Origin: JALYRV01 sp036675475
Lineage (GTDB): Bacteria > Acidobacteriota > Vicinamibacteria > Vicinamibacterales > SCN-69-37
DNA length: 64,000 nt
Direction of reading: 5' to 3'
NCBI GenBank assembly: GCA_036675475.1
Contig: JAKFEY010000040.1
Coordinates: 48,505 to 112,504, forward strand
Below are positions 17,601-26,329 of this stretch, piece by piece; the first letter of the stretch is position 1; every line of letters begins with the position of its first letter. Below the pieces are notes generated by a model. That model was not told the DNA's origin and made no database searches. It saw only the letters and a program-made list of their open reading frames with translations. Both the position numbers and the translations under genes were made by a program.

Positions 17601-17717
17601 GTACTGGACCTTGTTGCGCCCGAAATACTGGGCGTTGGCAGGGACCGCGACGCTCACGGTCAGCAGCAGCGCCAGCGCCACCGCGAACCGACCCAGGGGG
17701 TCTCGACGACCTCTCAT
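14667..17717 (-). CDS. Gluzincin peptidase - PD40 propeller - BamA-type barrel fusion
   Basis: This 1016-residue exported protein joins three modules. A signal peptide ends at about ANAQ30. A gluzincin-like peptidase domain follows, with HELVH at 143-147 and WFVEGMAEY carrying E177. Residues of about 330-620 are PD40/TolB propeller blades (LSPDGRRIAFWSEKD, FSPDGRRIVYVTERY). The last 350 or so residues resemble the surface antigen (BamA/TamA-type) barrel, ending in an aromatic-rich strand with a terminal phenylalanine (WLWQFSLRPGF). ATG 17717 is chosen because AGAGGG precedes it and the signal peptide begins there; 17762 would add unrelated residues. It follows tamB in the same direction after 116 bases. 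It could process or display proteins at the outer membrane; no substrate is shown. Confidence 0.85.
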   Translation of the reverse strand: MRGRRDPLGRFAVALALLLTVSVAVPANAQYFGRNKVQYKSFDFEVLKTPHFDIYYYPSEKAAISVAAMMAERWYARLSELFGHELRGRQPLIIYASHTDFRQTNAIEGEIGEGTGGVTEGFKRRIVLPMGGSLADTDHVIGHELVHAFQYDITGNTVRDTGGQGPTVLRLPLWFVEGMAEYFSIGPVDAHTAMWLRDAAAREKLPDIDDLDDPDYFPYRWGHAFWAYIGGRWGDGAVSRILKAAADPRLNITAIEVETGLSFKDLSRAWQESILATYADELSRTEPAPAQAKLILGESTGSGALNLGPRLSPDGRRIAFWSEKDLFSIELFVADTTTGKVLRKLLKTASDPHLDSLQFLNAAGAWSADGQRFVLAGVQSGRAVLTVLDAIEGGATREIPVEGVDEIFSLTWSPDGRTLVFSGQTGGVSDLYRYDIEGGALTRLTNDLYADLEPSFSPDGRRIVYVTERYSTRLDDAAVGELQLAVLDVASGQSREVRGFANGKHISPQWGPDSSTIFFISDPDGISNVYRVGANGGRPEQMTNLRTGATGITEASPALTVASQSGTMAFSVYEDGNYTLYTSSAAGAAVTPPDIQTAAVLPPRTRAEGAVATLLANTRIGLPAETDFPVEDYKPKLGLDFVGQPTVGVGVDQFGTSIGGGVSFFLSDMLGDRTLGATVQVNGEFEDIGAQVVFLNRKHRWNWGIAAEQIPYRLGSFAQGFVDTPSGRVFVQEQIIERQINTGLAGIVAYPFSRASRFEVQGGARRITFDTERHTDIFDPVTGQLLDRQEEDLDDPSALNLGEVSGALVYDTSVSGLTSPILGQRYRLEVGQTAGSLQFTTLLADYRKYIMPVQPITFAVRGMHYGRFGGDSEDSRMQPLFIGYPQFLRGYDVGSFSAEECAEGPAGSCDAFDRLIGSRMLVANFEVRAPLWGLFGGDNFYGPLPIEIAGFFDYGVAWDSDSTPEIFGGARNAARSYGAAVRANLFGFAILEIDYVKPMDRPLKGWLWQFSLRPGF

Positions 17718-17833
17718 GAAGGCAACCCTCTCACCTGAACAGGTCAAACACCGGCTCTCCATCAGACTCTGCGGCCGGCCGCCTGGACGGGTGCATGAAC
17801 TGTTCCGGCAGCCTCCCGGGCCCGCCCGAGAGT

Positions 17834-20800
17834 CTAGAACGAGAAGAAAAAGACGAGATCCAGACCGTACCGTTCCACCCGCCGCAGCGCCAGCCGCTGG
17901 CCCGCGCTCTGCCGTCCCTCGGCCACGCTGCCGGCCAGCCGCAGGAAGTCGGTCAGCTCGTATTCGAGGGTGAACTCGCTCACCTGCTGCGATCCGAACT
18001 GCTGGCTGAAGCGCATGAACATCCGGTCGCCGAACTGCTGCCCCACCGTAATCCGGGGCGTCACTTCTCCCGCCGCCGTCGTCGTCTGAATCTCGAAAAG
18101 GTCGAGGTCCAGCGCGCGGCCGAGCGACTGCGACAGCTGGTCGGTGAAGATGCCGGCGGCGTAGTTGGCCGCGACGTCGGTCAGGAACCCGCGCTCCTCG
18201 TTGCCGACCTGATTGATCGGCCGGTTGAAGATGATGAGCGACAGGATGTCCGCCTCGTCGAGCGGCGGATCGCTCGTGAGCGTGAGCGTGGGCTCGCGCA
18301 GCGTGCCGCGCAGGTGCACGCGCGCGAGCACGCCGCTGATGTCGCGCGTGGCGCTGATGTCGATGAGCGGGTTGATGTCGCTGGTGCCGAGGAACCGGAT
18401 GACGCCTTCGCGTTCGACTTCGAACCGCCGGCCCTGGAAGTCGTACGTGCCGCGCACCGTATTGACGACGCCCGTAATCCGGGTATCTTCCTGTGGCGCC
18501 TTCTGCAGCCGTACGTCGCCGCCCACCGTCACGTTCAGGTCGCCAATCGCCACGCTTTCCGGGCCGCTCGGCCGGATGTCACTGCCGCGCAGCACCAGAT
18601 TGTTGGGGACGATGACGCGGACGTCCATGTCGAGGCGATCGAAGAGCGGCAGACGCCGATCCTCGCCGGCCGCTTCGGCCTGCGTCTGCCTGGCCTCGGC
18701 CGCCTGTGCCTGCTGCACCGCCTGCTGCTCGCGCGTGCGCACGGTGGTGCCTTCGGCAGGCAGGTCCGTCTGCGGCGTCAGCGCGTAGACGTTGCCGCCC
18801 AGCATGTCGAAGATGCGATCGACTTCCACGCGCGCGGCCTCGAGCTCGATGGTGCCGATCAGGCGCGGACTCGCCAGCGTGCCGCCGATGGCGATGAGGC
18901 TGGTCATCTGCACGTCGCCGAGGCGGTTGTCGATGATTTCGAAGTTCTCCGTCTCGACGTTCACCTGGAACGTGCCGAGCTGCAGCTCGTGCACCGACAG
19001 CTCGCCGCCCACGCGCATGATCTCGCCGTTCTCGTCGGCCAGCGTGAACGTCTTGATGCGCATGACGTTGCCGGTGAACTCGAGCTGCGTGTCGAGGCCC
19101 GTGTAGGCCGTGCCGAGCTCCGGCACTTCGAACGTGCCGCCCTTGACGCCGATGGCGCCCACCAGGTGCGGATCGCCGAGCGTCCCGGTCAGCGTGACGT
19201 TGATGTCGGCCAGGCCCTGCACGTTGGTGACGTAGGGCGTGAACGCCTGCACGATGGAGAGCTGAATCGGGCTGCTCTGAATGTGCAGGTTGATTTGCTC
19301 CGCCGTCTCGACATGCTCGCCCTGCGCCTGCCGCAGCGCCGACATGGGAATCGTGCCCCGGGCGGTGATGTACTCGGTCGGATTCTGCTGCAGCCGCACG
19401 TCGAGCACGAGCTCCCGCGCGCCATAGTCGACGCTGCCTTCGAGCGACTGGAACGCATAGCCGCGAATCGTGCCGTTGGTGACCTGCAGCGTGCCGTCGG
19501 CCAGCGGCGCCTGCAGCGTGCCCGTCACCACCGCGTCGGCGTTCAGCGTGCCGCCGAGTCCGAGGTTGGTCATCAGCAGCGGCTCGAGCGCGGCAAGATC
19601 GACGTTGACGATGTTGAGGCGCAGCGGGCCGACGGGCCCTTCGGTGTCGAGCGGCAGGACGCCGTCGGCGCTGATGCGCGAGGCGCCGCTCACCAGCGTG
19701 ACACCCTTCAACACCAGCTGGCCGCGGCCGTACTGAATGGCGGCGTCGCCGCCCTCGAGCGACCACTTCTGATTGCCGGCCGCAATCGTGAACGACGAGA
19801 GGTGCACTTCCTTGTGGTCGGGATGAAGAATCGCGCGGCCGGCCGTCGCGACCTGGCGTCCGCCTTCCTGTATCGCCGTGCCGTCGAACGTGAACTGCTG
19901 TCCGTCGTAGCTGGCCTTGACGTTGGCTTCGGCGATGTCGATGGCGCCGGCATCGATCATTACGGCCTTGATGTCTGCGGTGCCGGTGGCGCGCGTGTAA
20001 TCGAGATCGGGAATGACGGCGTTGAACGTGGCGTCGAGATCCGCCGCGCGATAGCCGGCGTAGCCGGCGCCGCCCGTGCTGAGCGTGCCTTCGGCGCGCA
20101 GCTCGGTGCTGTTGCCCGTGAGCGTACCCTTCGCCGATGCCGTGCCGCTCAACGGCTGCCCGATCAGCTCGCCAATCTTCGACAGGTCGCTGGTCTCGGC
20201 CGTGAACGCAATCGCCGACTGGCCGCCGGGCGTCAGATCGATCGGGCCGGATGCCGAGGCGGTGATCTCGGGCCCGGTGATGTCGAAGCGGCGGATCTCG
20301 CCCACGCGGCCCGTGAAGAAGCCGTCGAAGGTGGCGCGGTCGATGCGCAATCCGCCGATGGTCGAGGCCTCGAGCGAGGCGATGCCGTCGAACGCCGTGT
20401 TCTCGATCGACACGTCCTGCGCGAGATCGGCAACCTCGATGCGTCCTTTGATCGTGCCGTTGAGCAGGCCTGCATGCGCCGGATAACCGGTGAGCACCGC
20501 GCCGTCGAAGCCGCGGAACGTGCCGTCGGCCAGCAGCGACAGCCGGCGGTCGCGAATCGACGCGTCGTAGGTCATCGACGGCAGGCGGCCGCCGAAGATG
20601 GACGAGTCGGTCAGCGTGCCCTTGGCCGTGAGCGCCACCGTCTCCACCGTGTCGCCGCGGCCTTCGAGGTCGAACGTGCCATTGAGGCTGCCGGCCAGCC
20701 GCGGATCGGTGAGCCACGACAGCTCCAGCACGCGGCCGTAGCGAAGCAGATCGAGGTTGGCGACCTGTCCGGTGGCCTCGTAGCGGACGACGCCGCCGCG

Positions 20801-22261
20801 CGTGCTGAACGATCCCTGCGTGCCGGCGGCATAGGTGGCGCCTTCGACCACCGACGGTGCCAGGGTGGCTTCTCCGTCGAAGCCGCCGGCGTCATAGCGC
20901 ATGCGGTACGCGGTCGCGTTCAGATCCGTCACGAGGCGCGGCACGGGCACGGTCACCGGCAGCGAGCGCAGGTTCACGTTGGTGGCGCGGCCCCTGAGAT
21001 CGACGGCCAGGCCACGGCCGCGATTGTCGGCGAACTGAATCACGCCCGCGGCCGTGGCGAAGCCGCCGTACGCGTTCGCGCTGCCGCTCGCGATCTCGAC
21101 GCGGCGGCGGTTCACGCGGCCCGCCGCGTCGACATTCGTCGCGCGATAGCCCATCAACTCCACCGCGGGCCCCTCGAACCGCCACGATCCGGCGAACGGC
21201 ACGTCCCCGCGCAGCAGCGTGAGGTCGAAGCGCGCGCGGCCCGTGATGCTGCTGTCGAGATCCGGATCCGAATAGAGCCGCCCGAGGTCGAGCGCGCGCA
21301 GCGCCAGCGTGCCTTCGAGCCGCCGGTCCGGCTCGGTGAAGTCGCCCGTCATCACGCCGCTGGCCGCGCCCGCTTCCGACGTGAGGTCCACCGTCATCAC
21401 GAGCCGCGACGCCGGCCCTTCGATGCGCGCGTCAACCGTGGGGTGCAGATCGTACGGCGCCGCATACGGCACGACGCCCTCGAGCTCCGGCAGCGACCAC
21501 GGCGTGCCCTTCGCGACGAGCCGGAACACCGGCGCGGCCTGCAGGTAGTCCTCGATGACGCCGTCCGCGTAGATGTTGCTCTCGTTGGTCTTCAGCGTGA
21601 TGTCGGCCAGGTGCATATCGCCGTCGCCGAAGGTCAGCGTCCCGGCGAGCTGACGGATGGGCAGCGACGGATCGTGCCCCTGGGCCGACACGTGGGCCAG
21701 GTTGAGTGTCGACTGATCGGGCTGGTACTCGAAGACCACCTCGGCGTCGAAGTCGGTGAAGCGGGCGGGCACGACGAACGGGCCGACCTCGCGGATGCCG
21801 TGGAGCGCCACGTGGCCGTCGACGATCTCCACGTCGCTGAGCGTGACGGTGCGCTTCCGGCCCTGCGGATCGTGCGGCCGCTCCTTGATCAGGCGGGCGA
21901 AATTCAGGCCGCGCGCGTCGCGCCGCACGATGATGTCGGGCTCGATCAGCCGGATGCGATCGATCACCACGCCGGTCGAGAACAGGTCGTTGAGGTTGTA
22001 GTCGACCTCGGCGCGCCGCGCGTAGATCACGCGCTCGCCGTCCATGGTGATGGCCAGGTCGGTGAGCACCGCGCCCGTGAACAGGTTGCCGTCGAGATCG
22101 CCGATGGCCAGCTGTCCGTTCAGGAACCGGTCGGAGCTGCGCACGATGTACGCGCGCGCCCAGCCTCGGAACCACGGCGTCTGCGACACGATCAGCGCCA
22201 GGCACACGACGGCGATCACCCCCGTGAGGAGGAAGCCGACGATCCGCAGGGAGCGCTTCAT
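17834..22261 (-). CDS. tamB: Translocation and assembly module protein TamB
   Basis: TamB is an inner-membrane-anchored protein spanning the periplasm as a long hydrophobic-grooved beta-structure. It works with TamA in outer-membrane biogenesis and probably lipid transport. The 1475-residue product begins with one helix (LRIVGFLLTGVIAVVCLALI), then SQTPWFRGWARAYIV. Thousands of bases of beta-rich, low-cysteine repeats follow, with recurring phrases of the AsmA/TamB kind. The C-terminal DUF490/TamB domain includes TLTSDPPLDEADILSLIIFN and AAGIFTDQLSQSLGRALDLD, then GQQFGDRMFMRFSQQFGSQQ. It ends with an aromatic C-terminus FFFSF. It starts one base after the stop of the upstream tamA-like gene (TGA-G-ATG), so the two are translationally coupled, as in proteobacterial tam operons. 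Confidence 0.93.
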   Translation of the reverse strand: MKRSLRIVGFLLTGVIAVVCLALIVSQTPWFRGWARAYIVRSSDRFLNGQLAIGDLDGNLFTGAVLTDLAITMDGERVIYARRAEVDYNLNDLFSTGVVIDRIRLIEPDIIVRRDARGLNFARLIKERPHDPQGRKRTVTLSDVEIVDGHVALHGIREVGPFVVPARFTDFDAEVVFEYQPDQSTLNLAHVSAQGHDPSLPIRQLAGTLTFGDGDMHLADITLKTNESNIYADGVIEDYLQAAPVFRLVAKGTPWSLPELEGVVPYAAPYDLHPTVDARIEGPASRLVMTVDLTSEAGAASGVMTGDFTEPDRRLEGTLALRALDLGRLYSDPDLDSSITGRARFDLTLLRGDVPFAGSWRFEGPAVELMGYRATNVDAAGRVNRRRVEIASGSANAYGGFATAAGVIQFADNRGRGLAVDLRGRATNVNLRSLPVTVPVPRLVTDLNATAYRMRYDAGGFDGEATLAPSVVEGATYAAGTQGSFSTRGGVVRYEATGQVANLDLLRYGRVLELSWLTDPRLAGSLNGTFDLEGRGDTVETVALTAKGTLTDSSIFGGRLPSMTYDASIRDRRLSLLADGTFRGFDGAVLTGYPAHAGLLNGTIKGRIEVADLAQDVSIENTAFDGIASLEASTIGGLRIDRATFDGFFTGRVGEIRRFDITGPEITASASGPIDLTPGGQSAIAFTAETSDLSKIGELIGQPLSGTASAKGTLTGNSTELRAEGTLSTGGAGYAGYRAADLDATFNAVIPDLDYTRATGTADIKAVMIDAGAIDIAEANVKASYDGQQFTFDGTAIQEGGRQVATAGRAILHPDHKEVHLSSFTIAAGNQKWSLEGGDAAIQYGRGQLVLKGVTLVSGASRISADGVLPLDTEGPVGPLRLNIVNVDLAALEPLLMTNLGLGGTLNADAVVTGTLQAPLADGTLQVTNGTIRGYAFQSLEGSVDYGARELVLDVRLQQNPTEYITARGTIPMSALRQAQGEHVETAEQINLHIQSSPIQLSIVQAFTPYVTNVQGLADINVTLTGTLGDPHLVGAIGVKGGTFEVPELGTAYTGLDTQLEFTGNVMRIKTFTLADENGEIMRVGGELSVHELQLGTFQVNVETENFEIIDNRLGDVQMTSLIAIGGTLASPRLIGTIELEAARVEVDRIFDMLGGNVYALTPQTDLPAEGTTVRTREQQAVQQAQAAEARQTQAEAAGEDRRLPLFDRLDMDVRVIVPNNLVLRGSDIRPSGPESVAIGDLNVTVGGDVRLQKAPQEDTRITGVVNTVRGTYDFQGRRFEVEREGVIRFLGTSDINPLIDISATRDISGVLARVHLRGTLREPTLTLTSDPPLDEADILSLIIFNRPINQVGNEERGFLTDVAANYAAGIFTDQLSQSLGRALDLDLFEIQTTTAAGEVTPRITVGQQFGDRMFMRFSQQFGSQQVSEFTLEYELTDFLRLAGSVAEGRQSAGQRLALRRVERYGLDLVFFFSF

Positions 22262-22262
22262 C

Positions 22263-24197
22263 TCAGAACGCCTGCCCGACGGAAAAGTGGATGCGCCAGC
22301 GGCGGTTGTTGTGCTTCGGATCGCCGTCGATGATGAGGCCTTCGATCTTCGTCAGCTGATAGCCGACGTCGAAGCGCAGCGGTCCGACGGGCGTGCGATA
22401 GCGGATGCCGGCGCCGGCGTCGTACTTCAGGCTGCCCGCGTCGAAATCGAACGTGCCCGGCCACACATTGCCCGCGTCGAGAAACACCACGCCGCCGATG
22501 TTGGTCGTCACCGGCACGCGCAGCTCGATCATGGCCTCGAGCGACGACAGGCCGCCGATGGGCAGGCCCTGCTCGAGCGGCGACACCTCGAAGCGGCCCC
22601 AGCCGCGCAAACTCTGCGAGCCGCCGAGGAAGTAGCGCTTGAAGAATGGAATGTCCGTGTTCGGCTCGTCGGTGCCGCCGAGGGCGGCCGCGCGCAGCCG
22701 CGTGGCCAGCACCGCGCGCTCGCGGATGTTCAGGTAGTGCCGGCCCTCGACCGTCGATTCGAGGTAGGTGTAGTCGCCGCCCATGCCCGCCTTCTCGAGA
22801 TGCGCCGACAGCACATAGCCGCGGCGCGCGTCGAGCAGGTTTTCGGTCGTGTTGCGATTGAAGTCGGCAATGACGGCGCGCAGCCAGCCTTCGGCGCGGC
22901 CGGTGCGCGGATCGAGCCCCAGGGAAATGAGGATGGGCCGCGACTCGGGATCGTCGAGGGCGTCGGGCAGCACCACGTAGTCTTCGTACTCGACCAGCGC
23001 GCTGGCCGACACCGTGGTGACCGACCGGTCGCGCGACAGCGGGCCGCTCTGCCCGAAGCGCCGCGTGAACGTCGCCCGTCCGCCTTTCGTTTCGAGGTCG
23101 TAGATCGGCTGGTCAAAAAACCAGTTCTCCCCGCGCACGTTGAGCGCCACCTTGCTGAACAGGTTCGGCTCGCCGAAATTGACGGCGGCGCCGCGATCGA
23201 GCGACGACCACTTGCCCTCGACGCCGGCCGTCCGCGCGCCGCCGAGGAAATTGACGTGGCGGTAGTTGGCCGTCACGCGCGCGTGCTCTTCGCTGCCGTA
23301 GCCCACCGTGCCGCGCAGCCGCTGCGTCTTGCCTTCCGTGGCGGTCACGCGCATCTGGACGATGGGCGACGCCGGATCGGGATTGATCTCCTCGATGGCG
23401 ACGAACTGGAACATCTCGAGGCCGTACAGCCGCCGCGTGCTCTCCTGCACCTGCCCGAGGCGGTACAGATCGCCCTCTTCGAACGTGAGCTGGTCGCGTA
23501 CCACGCCCTCGCTCACGTTGGGCTCGGTGTCGCCCTCGACGGGGCTGATCACAACCTCAATGGGCCCGTAGTGCGTCACCGGTCCTGGCGTCGCGGTGAT
23601 GGTGAGGATGCGATCGCGCGGGCCGGTGCCGGGCTCCTCGGTCATCCGCACACTCGCGTGCGCGTAGCCGTGATCGCGCACCTCGTCGAGCGCGAGCGAC
23701 CGCGACAGCGTCAGCAGCTCGGTGTCGCGCGGCTGGCCCACCTTCTGCGCGAGCCGGCCCTCCAGCGTCTCCACGTGATCGGCCGGCAGCGGGTCGAAGC
23801 CCACGAACCGGATGTCCTCCACGAGGATGGGCTCGCCTTCGGTGATGACGAGGGTGAGATCGACCTTGGTCTTGTCGTCGTTGAATTTGACGTCGTACGA
23901 CGAGACGCGCGCGTCGGGAAACCCGCGGTCGGCATAGAACGCCTCGACGCGCTGGATGTCGGCCTCGAACCGCGCGCGGTCGAAATAGCGTTTGGTGCCC
24001 CACGGCAGCTTCGAGCTCGCGGCCGTGGCGAGCACGCTGCGCAGCCGGCCTTCGTCGATGGAGGTGACGCCTTCGAGATGGAAGCCGCTGACCTGCACGC
24101 CGTCTTCCTCGCGACAGGCGGCGGTCAACAGCAGGGAGAAGAGAAGAAGGAGAAGAAGAGGCGGGCGAAGCGGATTGTAAATGGTAAATCGACCCAA
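22263..24197 (-). CDS. tamA: TamA/BamA-family outer-membrane assembly protein (lipoprotein form)
   Basis: This is a POTRA-barrel protein of the Omp85 superfamily, the expected partner of TamB. From TTG 24197 the 644-residue product has a signal sequence with a leucine run and a lipobox-like LLTAAC, so it may be acylated. POTRA domains occupy about residues 35-290 (VSGFHLEGVTSIDEGRLRS, VEAFYADRGFPDARVSSY, ILVEDIRFVGFDPLPADHVE). The barrel half ends with FLGGSQSLRGWGRFEVSPLE, VVFLDAGNVWPG and RYRTPVGPLRFDVGYQL, typical barrel-lid and penultimate-strand motifs. No ATG lies near the signal sequence, so TTG is inferred from the hydrophobic segment; longer alternatives read as non-coding. It is immediately upstream of tamB. 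Confidence 0.9.
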   Translation of the reverse strand: MGRFTIYNPLRPPLLLLLLFSLLLTAACREEDGVQVSGFHLEGVTSIDEGRLRSVLATAASSKLPWGTKRYFDRARFEADIQRVEAFYADRGFPDARVSSYDVKFNDDKTKVDLTLVITEGEPILVEDIRFVGFDPLPADHVETLEGRLAQKVGQPRDTELLTLSRSLALDEVRDHGYAHASVRMTEEPGTGPRDRILTITATPGPVTHYGPIEVVISPVEGDTEPNVSEGVVRDQLTFEEGDLYRLGQVQESTRRLYGLEMFQFVAIEEINPDPASPIVQMRVTATEGKTQRLRGTVGYGSEEHARVTANYRHVNFLGGARTAGVEGKWSSLDRGAAVNFGEPNLFSKVALNVRGENWFFDQPIYDLETKGGRATFTRRFGQSGPLSRDRSVTTVSASALVEYEDYVVLPDALDDPESRPILISLGLDPRTGRAEGWLRAVIADFNRNTTENLLDARRGYVLSAHLEKAGMGGDYTYLESTVEGRHYLNIRERAVLATRLRAAALGGTDEPNTDIPFFKRYFLGGSQSLRGWGRFEVSPLEQGLPIGGLSSLEAMIELRVPVTTNIGGVVFLDAGNVWPGTFDFDAGSLKYDAGAGIRYRTPVGPLRFDVGYQLTKIEGLIIDGDPKHNNRRWRIHFSVGQAF

Positions 24198-24224
24198 GCT
24201 CGCCCCCGCCCGTCCAGCGACGTG

Positions 24225-24240
24225 CAGCCCGTGCGGGCTG
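24225..24240 (-). terminator. Short hairpin after the small membrane protein gene
   Basis: CAGCCCG and CGGGCTG form perfect 7-base arms around TG. The stem starts one base beyond the stop of the small membrane protein gene (24242) and lies 28 bases upstream of the tamA TTG start. No T-run follows, so attenuation or messenger processing between the two genes is as likely as termination. Confidence 0.35.
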
Positions 24241-24241
24241 G

Positions 24242-24430
24242 CTATTCTCTCGTGATCTCCGGTTTCCCGGACGACACCGCGAGCATGATGCCCAGCCCGA
24301 GCGCGATGATCAGGCCGATGCCGATCCAGATGGGCGACACCGCATCGAGCACGCCCGACTGCCACAGCGCGGCGACGGCGCCGATGACGAGCAGGAAGTA
24401 GCCGACCAGGTAGATGTTCACAAACTTCAT
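24242..24430 (-). CDS. Small membrane protein with two predicted helices
   Basis: This 62-residue product, MKFVNIYLVGYFLLVIGAVA onward, has two hydrophobic segments at about residues 4-22 and 34-54. They are separated by a short polar loop (WQSGVLDAVSP), and the tail is charged (SSGKPEITRE). I do not recognise a named family. ATG 24430 is chosen because AGGGAC lies about 6 bases upstream and the first helix begins just after it; a longer start would read through repeat sequence. It lies between ompA-like and tamA genes on the same strand, so a role in the envelope is possible but inferred only from location. Confidence 0.7.
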   Translation of the reverse strand: MKFVNIYLVGYFLLVIGAVAALWQSGVLDAVSPIWIGIGLIIALGLGIMLAVSSGKPEITRE

Positions 24431-24457
24431 GATGTCCCTCGAGTTCTGAGGTTCTCG

Positions 24458-24512
24458 GGTTCGACAGGTGCGGCCGGTCCGGTGAACCCGAACCAGTCGC
24501 ACCCGTCGAACC
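24458..24512. repeat. Inverted pair of GGTTCGA-type repeats after the OmpA gene
   Basis: The 23 bases at 24458-24480 and the reverse complement of 24490-24512 match at 19 positions. The surrounding stretch up to 24527 holds more GGTTC units with about an 8-base period, starting directly at the OmpA stop. The core GGTTCGACAGGTGCGGCCG matches 17 of 19 bases at 54289-54307. Confidence 0.75.
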
Positions 24513-24527
24513 TCTGAACCGCCGAAC

Positions 24528-26297
24528 CTATTCGATCGTCAGCCTGACCGTCAGCGCCGCGCGACGATTCAGACGGCGCGTTTCCTCGCGCGCGTTGTCG
24601 TGCTTCGGACGCTCTTCGCCGTAGCTGACCGTGCGCAGGCGATCCGCGCTGATGCCCTGGCTCACGAGATACTCGCGCACCGACATCGCGCGACGCTCGC
24701 CGAGCGCCAGGTTGTATTCGGCCGTGCCGATGTTGCAGGTGTGGCCTTCGATCTCGAGGCGCATCGCCGTGTTCTCCTTCATCGCGGCCACCGCCTCGTC
24801 GAGCACGCGCAGCGCGTCCTGACGGAGCGAGTACCGGTCGAAGTCGAAGTAGACGTCCTCGAAGACGTATTCCTTCACCGCCGGCGCCGCCACCTGGCAG
24901 GTCGCCGTGTCGGAGGCCGTCGCGCCCTTCGCGTCGGTCACCGTGATGGTCACCGGATACGATCCGGCCGCCATCGGCGCGGTCCACACCGACTGCCGAT
25001 CGCTCGGCGTCGCCAGCGTGCCCGCGGCCGCCGTCCACGCGTAGGTGATCGCGTCGCCGTCAGGATCCTGCGCGGTCGCGATGACCGTGGCCGATCCGCC
25101 GGGGGCCACCGTACCGGGCTCGCAGCGCGCGCTCACCGTCGGGGGACGGTTCGCGGCCGGCGGCGGCGGAGGCGGCGGCGGGGGCGGCGGCGGCGTATAG
25201 ACGCGCACGCCGGGGTGATAGCCCAGACGCAGCTGCAGGCCGAGCGAGTCGCCCGTCTCGTCCTCGAAGGCGCCCGATTCGCTGCGGCCGTCGAGTTTGA
25301 TGGCCCAGTTGACGCCCGCGCCGGCAAAGAAGCCGTTGCGGTGCTGCCAGGTCAGGCCCAGTGACGCGTTGATCGGGCTGTCGTTGCCCGACACGAGCGG
25401 CGACACCGATCCGTCGGCCGGATCGAGCGCGGTCAGCCGCGTGGTCGCTTCGACCTCGTCGGACAGATACTGCTCGCCGTGGATTTCCGCCGTGACGCGC
25501 AGGCCCTGCCGGCTCGGGAAGCCGAGGCCGAAGCCCCACTTGACCCCGTTCGAGATGTCGAAGCCGTCGGGATCGCCGCGGTGCATGTAGCCGAGCGTGC
25601 CGGCCCATTCCACGCGCTCATTCGCCTCGCCGCTCAGGATGGCATCGACGCCGAAGTCCATCTTGCCGGTGCCGGCGCCTTCCTCTTCGTTGGCCGTCGG
25701 CACCTTCACGCGCGCGCGAAGGCCGAACGCCACCGGGTCGTTCTCGTACTGCGAGAGCAGGTTGAACTTCGCGCCCAGCCAGATGTCGCCGAAGTCGTTG
25801 CCCGACCAGGCTTCACGGACGAACGGATAGTCGTTGACCACGCCGCCGCCCTCGTCGGTGCCCGTGTCGAAGAAGATGGGCCGCGAGTCGCGGTCGATGC
25901 GGCGCACGGCCTCGACGGCCGTGAAGAACTCGACGCGATCGCCCAGGCCGAACGCCAGCGTGATCGGGAACGTCGTCACGTCGGTGAAGCCCTGTTCGAA
26001 GTCGAAGTTCTTGCGGTAAATGCTGAACGACCACTTGCGCGGCCCCAGTACTTCCGCCGTGGGAACGAACCACAGGCCGGTGTCGCCGTTGACCGTCGTG
26101 GTCGCCGGGCGGCGGTCCGCCTCCATGGTCATCTGTGTTGCCTGTGCGGGCATCGGATCGGTTTGCGTCTGCGCGGTGGTCTGCTGCGTCTGCGAAACCG
26201 TCGATGCCGACACGCTCGTCGAGACGGTGGACTGCGCGAACGCCGTCCCGGCCGTCATCACCATGGCCACCAGCGCCACGGTTGCTCGTCTCATCAT
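24528..26297 (-). CDS. OmpA-family protein with PKD-like domain
   Basis: This 589-residue outer-membrane protein has a signal peptide ending TAFAQ. An N-terminal half of beta-barrel-like strands follows (KWSFSIYRKNFDFEQGFTDV, RVEFFTAVEAVRRIDRDSRP). A proline run leads to a PKD/Ig-like domain (SARCEPGTVAPGGSATVIA, then YAWTAAAGTLATPS). The C-terminal OmpA domain has VYFDFDRYSLRQDALRVLDE, EGHTCNIGTAEYNLALGERR and RTVSYGEERPKH, all expected for peptidoglycan binding. It should tie the outer membrane to the cell wall. ATG 26297 is chosen because GGAGGCG lies 7 bases upstream and MMRRATVALVAMV starts the signal peptide. GGTTCGA-type repeats begin at the stop codon. Confidence 0.9.
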   Translation of the reverse strand: MMRRATVALVAMVMTAGTAFAQSTVSTSVSASTVSQTQQTTAQTQTDPMPAQATQMTMEADRRPATTTVNGDTGLWFVPTAEVLGPRKWSFSIYRKNFDFEQGFTDVTTFPITLAFGLGDRVEFFTAVEAVRRIDRDSRPIFFDTGTDEGGGVVNDYPFVREAWSGNDFGDIWLGAKFNLLSQYENDPVAFGLRARVKVPTANEEEGAGTGKMDFGVDAILSGEANERVEWAGTLGYMHRGDPDGFDISNGVKWGFGLGFPSRQGLRVTAEIHGEQYLSDEVEATTRLTALDPADGSVSPLVSGNDSPINASLGLTWQHRNGFFAGAGVNWAIKLDGRSESGAFEDETGDSLGLQLRLGYHPGVRVYTPPPPPPPPPPPPAANRPPTVSARCEPGTVAPGGSATVIATAQDPDGDAITYAWTAAAGTLATPSDRQSVWTAPMAAGSYPVTITVTDAKGATASDTATCQVAAPAVKEYVFEDVYFDFDRYSLRQDALRVLDEAVAAMKENTAMRLEIEGHTCNIGTAEYNLALGERRAMSVREYLVSQGISADRLRTVSYGEERPKHDNAREETRRLNRRAALTVRLTIE

Positions 26298-26329
26298 TGG
26301 TAACGCCTCCATCGTCTGTCTCATCTCTC

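Noticed and set aside
17718..17762. Earlier start for the peptidase-barrel protein
   Set aside because: The added residues precede a complete signal peptide, and AGAGGG supports ATG 17717.
17795..22333. A 1512-codon open frame antisense to tamB, and many other long antisense frames
   Set aside because: They mirror real genes in GC-rich DNA, are dominated by arginine, alanine and histidine and have no domains. The sense frames carry clear families.
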